Position numbers and translations under genes: made by a program. Under the pieces are notes generated by a model. It was not told the DNA's origin and ran no database searches. It saw nothing but the letters and a program-made list of their open reading frames with translations. From Myxococcota bacterium (lineage in GTDB: Bacteria > Myxococcota_A > UBA9160 > PR03), in the NCBI GenBank assembly GCA_025453505.1, contig JALOQG010000263.1, forward strand, positions 1 to 6,419: 6,419 nucleotides of DNA. Reading direction: 5' to 3'. Positions 1 through 5,843 of the stretch are shown here, piece by piece; the stretch's first letter is position 1; every line of letters begins with the position of its first letter.

Positions 1-465
1 ACACCTCGGCGCGTCGACCGGCCCCGCGTTGCGGCGCCTCCGCGTGCGCCTGCGCCCGAGCCGGGGGCCTTCGTCGCGGAGCCGCATCGTGCGAGCCCGC
101 CGGTGACCACGCCTGGTGAATCGGCGACGCCGCCGAGCGGACCGATTGTCGAGCGACCGCACGCCGGCGCGGGTCGCGTGTTCGGTGAGGGCGAGGTGGA
201 CGCGGTCGCCGCTCCGCTTGCCGCGATCGAGCCCCGTTATCCCGCGCGGGAGCAGAGGCTCGGGCGCGAGGGCGTCGTCGTGCTCGACGTGCTCGTCGAG
301 GCGGATGGCCGCGTGCGTGATGCGCGCGTCGTGAAGAGCGGCGGAGACGGATTCGACGACGCCGCGCGCGAGGCGGTCGCGGCGTCCCCGTTCCGCGCGG
401 CGCGCCGCGCGGGCGAAGACGTCGCGTCACGCGTGAAGGTGCGGGTTCACTTCGAACTCGACTGA
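1..465 (+). CDS. TonB-family energy transducer, C-terminal part (5' end outside window)
   Basis: This is the 3' part of a gene that enters from the left edge. The frame is open from base 1, so the GTG at 103 is probably an internal Val codon and not the start. The first ~50 residues are rich in Pro, Ala and Arg, like the periplasm-spanning linker of TonB proteins. The last ~90 residues match a TonB C-terminal domain: a PRYP motif, then GREGVVVLDVLVEADGRV, a VVKSGG strand-turn, a DDAAREAV helix, PFRAARRAGE, and a final strand VKVRVHFELD. Proteins of this family link the ExbB-ExbD proton-driven motor to outer-membrane receptors. Domain variants also occur in other envelope proteins, and the N-terminal membrane helix that would confirm a true TonB lies outside the window. 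No ExbB/ExbD or receptor gene is visible. The 3' end overlaps the convergent ATL gene by 19 bp. The family call is good; the receptor or substrate is unknown. Confidence 0.82.
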   Translation, partial: TPRRVDRPRVAAPPRAPAPEPGAFVAEPHRASPPVTTPGESATPPSGPIVERPHAGAGRVFGEGEVDAVAAPLAAIEPRYPAREQRLGREGVVVLDVLVEADGRVRDARVVKSGGDGFDDAAREAVAASPFRAARRAGEDVASRVKVRVHFELD

Positions 466-791
466 CGTCCGAGCGCCCAGCCCTGTTTCGAGAGGTCGAT
501 GCGAGCGTCACCGCCGAATCGGATGCCCTCGCCTTCGAGCAGGGCGCGCTGCAGCCGATCCCAGCCCGGCGTGCCGCGCGGACTCACGCGACCCTGCGCG
601 TTGACGACGCGATGCCACGGGACGTCGCTGCCTTCGGGCAGCGCGGCGAGCGCATAGCCGACGAGCCGCGCGTGCGAGCCGAGCCCCGCGAGCTGCGCGA
701 TCTGCCCGTAGGTGGCGACGCGTCCGCTCGGGATGCGCCGCACCCACGTCCGGATCTTCGCGTGCGGATCCGAGTCGGACGGGCTGCTCAT
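447..791 (-). CDS. Alkyltransferase-like (ATL) protein, MGMT family without the catalytic Cys
   Basis: The 114-residue protein is the DNA-binding half of O6-alkylguanine-DNA alkyltransferase, close in size to known ATLs (about 108 residues in fission yeast Atl1, 129 in E. coli YbaZ). The active-site PCHR motif is PWHRVV at residues 58-63, so Trp59 replaces the methyl-accepting Cys. It therefore should not repair O6-alkylguanine directly. Known ATLs bind and flip the lesion and hand it to nucleotide excision repair. The base-flipping helix-turn-helix is intact: TYGQIA with Tyr28, and SHARLVG with the arginine finger Arg42. Tyr28, Arg42 and Trp59 are each offset by exactly three from Tyr25, Arg39 and Trp56 of Atl1 as I recall them. 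The start is the ATG at 791. No clear Shine-Dalgarno is seen upstream, but any later start would cut the conserved IPSGRVATYG region. It is divergent from polB, sharing CATG at the starts, and convergent with the TonB gene. Confidence 0.93.
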   Translation of the reverse strand: MSSPSDSDPHAKIRTWVRRIPSGRVATYGQIAQLAGLGSHARLVGYALAALPEGSDVPWHRVVNAQGRVSPRGTPGWDRLQRALLEGEGIRFGGDARIDLSKQGWALGRQSSSK

Positions 792-792
792 G
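789..792. promoter_or_regulatory. Shared CATG holding both divergent start codons (ATL and polB)
   Basis: The palindrome CATG at 789-792 supplies ATG on the minus strand (791-789) for the ATL gene and ATG on the plus strand (790-792) for polB. If both starts are right there is no intergenic space. The promoter and ribosome-binding site of each gene must then lie in the first codons of the other. The ATL start is well constrained by homology. The polB start could instead be GTG 823, which would leave 31 bp between the genes. Confidence 0.6.
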
Positions 793-3156
793 CACGGACG
801 CTATCGCGTATCCTCGCTCCCCGTGCGGCGGCGCGGCTTCCTCCTCCAGCCGACTCATCGGATCGAGAACGGACGTCCGATCTGGATGCTCTTCGGCCGT
901 CTCGAAGCGGGGCCCGCGTTCCTCGTCGAGGACGACCGCCATCGGCCGTACGCGTTCGTGGCAGCGGAGTTCGACGCGAAGCTGCGGCACGCGCGGGGGC
1001 TGCGCGTCGAGCCGTGCGGCCTCGTCGACCTGCGCGGGCGTGCGGTGCTGCGGGTCGAGACGGAGACACCGGCCGGCATCGCGCGCTTGCGCGAGCGGCT
1101 CGGCGCCGATGCGATGCTCGAAGCCGATCTGCGCTTCCCGTATCGCGTGCTGATCGATCTCGGCCTGCGCGGCGGGCTCGTCATCGAGGGCGAGCCGTCG
1201 CCCGACTCGAGCGAGTCGTTGCTGCGCTTCCGGAATCCGGACCTCGCGCCCGCCGACGTGGTGCCCGCGCTCCGCGTGGCGTCACTCGATCTCGAGACGA
1301 CGCCCGACGCGAGCGCGATCCTCTCGGCGGCGCTGGTCGCGGACGGTTTCGACGAAGTGCACCTGGTGACGCCGGGAAGCGTCGCGGGTGCGCACGCCCA
1401 TCGCAGCGAAGTAGATCTGTTGCGCGCGCTGCTCGCCGCGCTGCGGCGTCTCGATCCCGACGTGCTGGTCGGCTGGAACGTGGTCGACTTCGACCTGCGC
1501 GTGCTCGCCGCGCGCTGTGAGGCGCTCGGCGTGCCTGCCGAACTCGGGCGCGTACCGGGCGCGATCGCGTTCCAGGAGGATCGCGGCTTCACGCGGCAGT
1601 CGCGCGCGAGCATTGCGGGCCGCATGGTGCTCGACGGCATCGGACTCGTGCGCGACGCGGTGAAACTCGCGGACTATCGGCTCGAAACGGTCGCGCAGGC
1701 GGTGCTCGGTCGCGGCAAGCTGCTGGACCGCGAGGCGCCCGACGCGGCGCAGGAAATCCAGCGGCTGTACCGCGAAGATCCCGCGGCGCTGGTCGCCTAC
1801 AACCGCGAGGACGCGCGGCTCGTGCTCGAGATCCTCGAGCACGAGGCACTGCTCGCGCTCGCGATCGAGCGCTCGTCGCTCTCGGGCATGCAGCTCGATC
1901 GCGTCGGCGCGTCGATCGCATCGTTCGATCTGCTCTACCTCCCCGAGTTGCGGCGGCGCGGGTACGTCGCTCCGAGCGTCGACCGCGAGGCGGCGCCCGC
2001 CGGCGCGCCGATCGCGCGCGTGCAGGGCGGGGCGCTGCTCGATCCCGTGCCCGGCTTCCACGAGCGCGTGGCGGTCTTCGACTTCCGCAGTCTGTATCCG
2101 AGCCTGATCCGGACCTTCGACCTCGATCCGCTCGCGCATGCGCTCGCCGCGGACGCGGACGACGACGCCGCGCTGACGGCGCCCAACGGCGCGCGCTTCC
2201 GCCGGGGAGCGGGCATCCTGCCGGTGCTGGTCGAACGTTTCGGTTCTGCGCGCAGTGCGGCGCGTGCCCGCGGCGACGCGCACGCGGCGCAGGCGATCAA
2301 GATCATGCTCAACGCGCTCTTCGGCGTGCTCGGCGCGAGCGCGTGCCGCTTCTTCGATCCCGCGGTCGCGAACGCGATCACGAGCTTCGGTCAGCAGACG
2401 CTGCGCTGGACGCGCGACGCGTTCGCGGAGCAGGGCGTGCGCGTGCTCTACGGCGACACGGACTCGGTGTTCGTGCAGGTGGACGACCGCGCGGCGATCG
2501 AGCCGCTGCGCGAACGCGCCCAGCAGCGCATCGCGCAGCGCGTCCGCACGCAGTACCGCGTCGAGCCGCATCTCGAGCTCGAGTTCGAGAGCTTCTACGA
2601 CCGCTTCTTCCTGCCGCGGCTGCGCGGCGGGCGCGGGGCGTCGCACAAGCGCTACGCGGGCCGCGAGGACGGGCGGCTCGTCGTCGTCGGACTCGAAGCG
2701 GTGCGCCGCGACTGGCCCGCCGCCGCCGGTCGCCTCCAGGAGGGCATGTTGGAACGCGCGTTCGCCGGCGAGCGCGTCGCGCCGTTCGTGCGCGGCTTCG
2801 TCGAGGAGCTGCTCGCGGGCGCGCGCGACGCGGAACTCGTGTACGCGAAGCGCGTGCGCAAGGCGTCGCTCGACCGCTACACCGCGACGACGCCGCCCCA
2901 CGTGCAGGCGGCGCGCAAGCTCGCGGAGCGCGGAGTCCGCGTCGGTCCCGTGGTGCGCTACGTCGTGACGGCGTCGGGTCCCGAGCCGGTGCTGCCCGGT
3001 GCGCCGCTGCCGGCGGCGATCGACCGCCGCCACTGCGTCGATCACGTGCTCACGGGCGTCGCCGACGCGATCCTGAGCGAGCTCGGAGAGGAAGGCGCCG
3101 CTTCGCTGGACGAGATCCTCGGCCGTCGCGCGCCGAAGCAGCTCGATTTGCTCTGA
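790..3156 (+). CDS. polB: DNA polymerase II (family B, 3'-5' exonuclease proficient)
   Basis: This is a 788-residue protein, close to the 783 of E. coli Pol II, and homologous along its full length. Pol II extends primers past lesions and helps restart stalled forks. Exonuclease motifs are complete: ExoI SLDLETT (Asp167, Glu169), ExoII GWNVVDFDLR (Asp235), ExoIII YNREDARLV (Tyr337, Asp341). Polymerase motifs: A, DFRSLYPSLIRTF (Asp431, Tyr436); B, KIMLNALFGVLG (Lys504 to Gly512, with Phe511 where E. coli has Tyr); C, YGDTDSVFV (Asp556, Asp558). KRYAG and YAKRVRK follow in the thumb region. The chain ends in QLDLL (residues 784-788), a sliding-clamp binding peptide like QLGLF at the end of E. 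coli Pol II. I chose ATG 790 because homology begins soon after it and a GGACGGG stretch precedes it. GTG 712 would add 26 unrelated residues inside the ATL gene; GTG 823 is a possible alternative. No LexA-like box is recognisable upstream. Confidence 0.95.
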   Translation: MHGRYRVSSLPVRRRGFLLQPTHRIENGRPIWMLFGRLEAGPAFLVEDDRHRPYAFVAAEFDAKLRHARGLRVEPCGLVDLRGRAVLRVETETPAGIARLRERLGADAMLEADLRFPYRVLIDLGLRGGLVIEGEPSPDSSESLLRFRNPDLAPADVVPALRVASLDLETTPDASAILSAALVADGFDEVHLVTPGSVAGAHAHRSEVDLLRALLAALRRLDPDVLVGWNVVDFDLRVLAARCEALGVPAELGRVPGAIAFQEDRGFTRQSRASIAGRMVLDGIGLVRDAVKLADYRLETVAQAVLGRGKLLDREAPDAAQEIQRLYREDPAALVAYNREDARLVLEILEHEALLALAIERSSLSGMQLDRVGASIASFDLLYLPELRRRGYVAPSVDREAAPAGAPIARVQGGALLDPVPGFHERVAVFDFRSLYPSLIRTFDLDPLAHALAADADDDAALTAPNGARFRRGAGILPVLVERFGSARSAARARGDAHAAQAIKIMLNALFGVLGASACRFFDPAVANAITSFGQQTLRWTRDAFAEQGVRVLYGDTDSVFVQVDDRAAIEPLRERAQQRIAQRVRTQYRVEPHLELEFESFYDRFFLPRLRGGRGASHKRYAGREDGRLVVVGLEAVRRDWPAAAGRLQEGMLERAFAGERVAPFVRGFVEELLAGARDAELVYAKRVRKASLDRYTATTPPHVQAARKLAERGVRVGPVVRYVVTASGPEPVLPGAPLPAAIDRRHCVDHVLTGVADAILSELGEEGAASLDEILGRRAPKQLDLL

Positions 3157-3199
3157 GCGAGCTCGGCTCGCACTTCGGGCGAGGGGCCCGGCGGCCGAT

Positions 3200-3203
3200 G
3201 AGG
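3200..3203 (+). promoter_or_regulatory. Putative ribosome-binding site of the expansin gene
   Basis: GAGG sits in a GAGGGGG run 4 nt before the ATG at 3208. The spacing is slightly short but usable. It supports this start over the out-of-frame ATG at 3198. A second GAGGGG at 3181-3186 lies too far upstream. The 51-bp gap after the polB stop leaves little room for a promoter, so read-through from polB is possible. Confidence 0.4.
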
Positions 3204-3207
3204 GGGC

Positions 3208-3996
3208 ATGCGTACGACCGCGCTCTTCGTCGCGATCGCCCTCGCGCTCGCCACGGCGTCCGCCCGTGCGAGCGAGGTCGGCTGTCCCGCGCGCATCGTC
3301 ACGCCGGGCGTGACGGCGACCTGGTACACCGCGCTCGGCACGAACGCTTGCGCCATCCCGGTCGCGCCGGGCGATTTCGTCGCGGCGCTCGCAGAGGTGG
3401 ACTTCGACGGCGGCGCCCACTGCGGGCGCTGCGCGCGCGTGCAGGGACCGCTCGGCGCGGTGACGGTGCGGATCACCGACTACTGCCCGGCGCTCGGCAA
3501 CCCGCTCTGCGTGCCCGGTCACCTCGATCTCGGCTACGACGCGTTCGCCGCGATCGGAAACCCGGGCGCCGGCGTGATCGACGTGGACTGGGAGACCGTG
3601 GCCTGCGAAGACGAGACGATCTCGATCTTCTTCCGCAGCGGAAGCAATGCCTACTACGCGAGGATCCAGGTGCGCGGCGCGCGCTACGGAGTCGCCGCGC
3701 TCGAAGTGCGCGACGGTGCTTCGTGGCGGCTCGCCACGCCCACCATCGACGGACACTTCGAACACACCGCGGTGACGCCGCTGCCAGCCAGCTTCGATCT
3801 GCGTCTCACCGACGTGCACGGCGGCGTCGTCGAAGCGGCCGGCGTCCCGTACACGGAGGACGCGGCGCTGCCGACCGGCGTCCAGTTCGCCGCGTGTCCC
3901 GAGCCGCGTGCCGCGGCGGCGGCGCTCGCCGCGGTCGCGGCGCTCGCGGTGCTTCAGGGCGCCGCGCGCACCGCGGCCAGAAGCGCGGCGCCGTAG
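3208..3996 (+). CDS. Secreted expansin-like protein (double-psi barrel plus CBM63-like domain) with PEP-type C-terminal tail
   Basis: The 262-residue precursor begins with a Sec signal peptide (Met-Arg-Thr-Thr, then a hydrophobic Ala/Leu core) and a likely cleavage after ARA, residue 21. Residues ~30-135 form the expansin D1 double-psi barrel: ATWYT, the CGRC motif (Cys72, Cys75), VQGPLGAVTVRITDYCP with Asp91 at the essential Asp position, and GHLDLGYDAFAAIGNPG with Asp107. Residues ~138-227 match the expansin D2 domain (CBM63): GSNAYYARIQVRGARYGVAALEV and a C-terminal GVQF. Expansins loosen cellulose or other wall polymers without hydrolysis. In Bacillus EXLX1 the D2 binding surface uses Trp125, Trp126 and Tyr157; here these align with Tyr149, Tyr150 and Asp181. 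Seven Cys remain after signal removal (26, 48, 72, 75, 93, 101, 133), plus Cys230, suggesting disulfides. The tail is CPEP (230-233), a hydrophobic Ala/Leu helix (235-249) and an Arg-containing end, like an exosortase-type sorting signal or membrane anchor. The 3' end overlaps recQ by 43 bp. Confidence 0.88.
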   Translation: MRTTALFVAIALALATASARASEVGCPARIVTPGVTATWYTALGTNACAIPVAPGDFVAALAEVDFDGGAHCGRCARVQGPLGAVTVRITDYCPALGNPLCVPGHLDLGYDAFAAIGNPGAGVIDVDWETVACEDETISIFFRSGSNAYYARIQVRGARYGVAALEVRDGASWRLATPTIDGHFEHTAVTPLPASFDLRLTDVHGGVVEAAGVPYTEDAALPTGVQFAACPEPRAAAAALAAVAALAVLQGAARTAARSAAP

Positions 3997-4715
3997 CGCT
4001 GCGCCTTCGCCGGCCCGATGCCGTGCGCCTGCTCGAGGTCCTCGAGCGTCTGCGGGCGCAATCGCGCGACGTCGCGCAGCGTGCGGTCACTCGCGATCAC
4101 GTAGGGCGGCACGCCCTCGGCGCGCGCCCGCTCCATGCGCACGCGCCGCAGGGTTTCGAAGAGCGCCCGCGCCGTCGCGTCGAGTGCGTCGTCGGCCGGC
4201 GCCGCGCGGCGCGCAGAGGTCGTCGCGACGGCGCGACGGCGCTGGGCGCTCGGCAGCAGCAGTCGCGCGGGCGCGTCGCCGCGCATGACTGCGGCGCCTT
4301 CGGCGGTCAGCAGGGCGACGGGGCGATCGCCGCCCTCGAAGTCGATCCAGCCCGGTGTGATGCAACGCCGAAGCAGCCGCGTCAGCCATTCCTCGCTGCG
4401 CTCGGCGAGCGCGCCGAAGGTGCGGGTTCCGGCGAGTCCGCTGCGCACGAGTCGATCGTCGTCCGCGCCGCGCAGCAGCGCGACGGCCGCACCGAGTCCG
4501 TAGCGCCCGTGGATGCGCGCGACCGCAGAGAGCGCCTTGCGCACGATCAGCGCGGTCTCTTCGGCCGACGTCGCGTCGTCGCCACCTTCGGCGAGGCGCA
4601 GGCACACGTCGCAGCGGCCGCAGCCGGACAGCGTCTCCTCTTCGTCGCCGAAGTAGCGCAGGATCGCATCGTGGCGGCAGCTGCCGCTCTCGGCGTAGCG
4701 CAGCAGTTCAGACCG
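3954..4715 (-). pseudogene. recQ: recQ 3' part: zinc-binding, RQC and HRDC regions stranded in another frame
   Basis: This stretch continues RecQ after the lesion. It has the four zinc-ligand cysteines as C-x18-C-x2-C-x2-C: the first at 4677-4679 in AESGSCRH, the last three in CGRCDVC at 4602-4622. An RQC winged-helix region follows (SAEETALIVRKALSAVARI, RYGLGAAVALLRGADDDRL, TFGALAERSEEWLTRLLRR). A Ser/Ala/Arg-rich linker comes next, then a C-terminal HRDC domain of about 70 residues (3957-4166: LRRVRMERARAEGVPPYVI, TLRDVARLRP, EDLEQAHGIGPAKAQRYG). HRDC and RQC domains bind DNA and set substrate preference. No in-frame stop interrupts the region and its codon use matches its neighbours, so decay, if real, is recent. 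There is no convincing independent start or ribosome-binding site, so separate translation is unlikely. The last 13 codons plus stop overlap the expansin gene. Confidence 0.8.
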
Positions 4716-5752
4716 AGCGCCGGCGCGCCGTCGCGGCCCGCGCGCCCGACTTCCTGGTAGTAGGCCTCGATCGACCCGGGCGGCGCGAGATGGACGACGG
4801 CGCGCACGTCGGGCCGATCGATGCCCATGCCGAACGCGTTCGTCGCGACGATCACGCGCGCCGCGCCGGAGGCGAAGGCGCCCTGCGCGGCGTCGCGCGC
4901 GGCCGGTTCGAGTCCGGCGTGGTAGACGGCGCTCGGCCAGCCGGCGCGCGCAAGGCGCTCGCCTTCCTGCTCGGCGCTGCGACGCGTCGGTGCGTAGAGG
5001 ATGGCGGTGCCGCGCGCCGCCGCTTCGCGCGGCGAGCCGAGCGCTTCGACGAGCGCCGCGTCCACCGCGCGCGTGCGCTCCTTCGCGGCGTCGACGTCGA
5101 GCGCGCGCAGCGACAGGTTCGGCCGCGCGAAGCCGCGCACGAGCTGCGGCGTGTCCGCCGGCAGGCCCAGCCGCGCGAGGATCTCGTCGCGCACGACCGG
5201 CGTCGCGGTCGCCGTGCACGCGAGCACGAGCGGGGCGGGGAAGGTCTCGAGCAGCCGTCCGATCTCCATGTACTCGGGACGGAAGTCGTGGCCCCATTCG
5301 CTGATGCAGTGCGCCTCGTCGATCGCGACGAGCGGGCACTCGAGATCGGCGAGCAGAGTGCGGAAGCCCGGCGCCGATAGCCGCTCGGGCGCGACGTAGA
5401 GCAGCTTCACGCCGCCTCGAGCGACGAGCCGCATGCGCGCGCGGACCTCGGCGCCGTCGAGCGTCGCGGCGAGATAGGTCGCGGGAATGCCGCGTGCCGC
5501 GAGAGCTCTGACCTGGTCGTGCATCAGCGCGACGAGTGGCGAGATCACGAGCGCGGTGCCCGGCAGCACGCAGGCCGGGAGCTGATACACGAGCGACTTG
5601 CCACCACCGGTCGGCGCGACGAGCAGCAGCCGCCCGCGCGCGAGCAGCGTCTCGATCGCCTCGCGCTGACCCGGGCGAAACGTCGCGAGCCCGAGTCGCG
5701 CCAGCGCGGTCTCGAGCGCTTCCTCGGACGGGAGCGCGAGCGGAGAGCTCAT
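4547..5752 (-). CDS. recQ: RecQ helicase core, 5' reading frame (truncated product)
   Basis: As the sequence stands, translation from ATG 5752 gives a 401-residue protein. About 348 residues are genuine RecQ. Motif 0 is FRPGQREAIE (25-34), Walker A is APTGGGKS with Lys52, motif Ia is ISPLVALMHDQ (70-80), and the Walker B DEAH box is 145-148. The RecQ aromatic-rich loop HCISEWGHDFRPEY follows. Motif III is ACTATATP, motif IV ILYAPTRRSAEQ, motif V VIVATNAFGMGIDRPDV, and motif VI EAYYQEVGRAGRDG (Arg340 in the final RDG). The last ~53 residues are an out-of-frame Ala/Arg/Thr-rich tail that resembles no protein. The product has both RecA lobes but no zinc site, RQC or HRDC, so stable activity is doubtful. 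A TTG at 5794 in the same frame would add 14 residues; ATG 5752 is preferred because a GAGG lies 7 nt before it and homology starts right after. Confidence 0.75.
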   Translation of the reverse strand: MSSPLALPSEEALETALARLGLATFRPGQREAIETLLARGRLLLVAPTGGGKSLVYQLPACVLPGTALVISPLVALMHDQVRALAARGIPATYLAATLDGAEVRARMRLVARGGVKLLYVAPERLSAPGFRTLLADLECPLVAIDEAHCISEWGHDFRPEYMEIGRLLETFPAPLVLACTATATPVVRDEILARLGLPADTPQLVRGFARPNLSLRALDVDAAKERTRAVDAALVEALGSPREAAARGTAILYAPTRRSAEQEGERLARAGWPSAVYHAGLEPAARDAAQGAFASGAARVIVATNAFGMGIDRPDVRAVVHLAPPGSIEAYYQEVGRAGRDGAPALGLNCCATPRAAAAATMRSCATSATKRRRCPAAAAATCACASPKVATTRRRPKRPR

Positions 5753-5759
5753 CCGGGCG

Positions 5760-5763
5760 CCTC
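5760..5763 (-). promoter_or_regulatory. Ribosome-binding site deciding the recQ start
   Basis: On the minus strand GAGG precedes the ATG at 5752 by 7 nt. This is good spacing and favours ATG 5752 over the upstream TTG at 5794. Confidence 0.55.
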
Positions 5764-5824
5764 GAAGCAGTGCAGTGGGGCGGGGCGCGCGCAACCTAGC
5801 AGCCGCGTCATTCCGAGTCCCCGC

Positions 5825-5842
5825 CTCGGGCGTCTCGGGCGT
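5825..5842. repeat. Two tandem copies of a 9-bp unit between recQ and the SDR gene
   Basis: CTCGGGCGT occurs twice in tandem (5825-5833 and 5834-5842), ending one base before the SDR stop codon. The first copy also pairs with CCGAG at 5813-5817, giving a possible 5-bp hairpin downstream of the SDR gene, but no T-run follows. It is probably a minor slippage repeat. The rest of the 91-bp gap shows nothing recognisable. Confidence 0.5.
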
Positions 5843-5843
5843 T

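Larger units (their letters stand above)
3954..5752 (-). pseudogene. recQ: recQ, ATP-dependent DNA helicase, interrupted by a frameshift and internal deletion
   Basis: Taken as one gene this encodes a full RecQ layout: SF2 helicase core, zinc-binding region, RQC winged helix and one HRDC domain. RecQ unwinds DNA 3'-5' in recombination and stalled-fork processing. The helicase core is in the frame starting at ATG 5752; everything after the core is in the -1 frame. The change falls at about 4706-4716. There, GRDGAPALGL in one frame runs directly into SELLRYAESGSC in the other. RecQ proteins normally have about 30 more residues between these points (the LFY-D stretch and a helix before the zinc Cys). 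Both sides are otherwise undamaged. A single deletion not divisible by three explains both the lost residues and the frame change. There is no slippery heptamer to suggest programmed frameshifting. It is either a recent pseudogene or an assembly or sequencing error. The 3' end overlaps the convergent expansin gene. Confidence 0.88.

Noticed and set aside
712..789. GTG 712 as the polB start.
   Set aside because: It would add 26 residues with no Pol II similarity and lie fully within the ATL gene; ATG 790 fits the family length.
447..791. A true O6-methylguanine-DNA methyltransferase.
   Set aside because: The acceptor Cys in PCHR is Trp59, and the N-terminal domain of full methyltransferases is absent.
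3157..3171. Hairpin GCGAG-CTCGG-CTCGC just after the polB stop as a terminator.
   Set aside because: The stem is only 5 bp, there is no T-run, and such palindromes are common by chance at this GC content.
1282..3819. A very long open frame (about 845 codons) on the minus strand across polB and the expansin gene.
   Set aside because: It is antisense to two clearly homologous genes. Its Arg/Ala/His/Glu-rich translation resembles no family, and long antisense frames are expected in such GC-rich DNA.
4700..4722. Programmed ribosomal frameshifting joining the two recQ frames.
   Set aside because: There is no slippery heptamer or clear downstream structure, and the missing ~30 residues would not be restored by frameshifting.
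2343..4760. A long open frame (about 805 codons) on the plus strand spanning the polB 3' half, the expansin gene and antisense recQ.
   Set aside because: It is out of frame with each real gene and has an Arg/Ala-biased composition with no motif, so it is a GC-driven shadow frame.
5813..5829. Hairpin CCGAG-(7 nt)-CTCGG downstream of the SDR gene as a terminator.
   Set aside because: The stem is short and lacks a U-tract; it is noted only with the tandem repeat.
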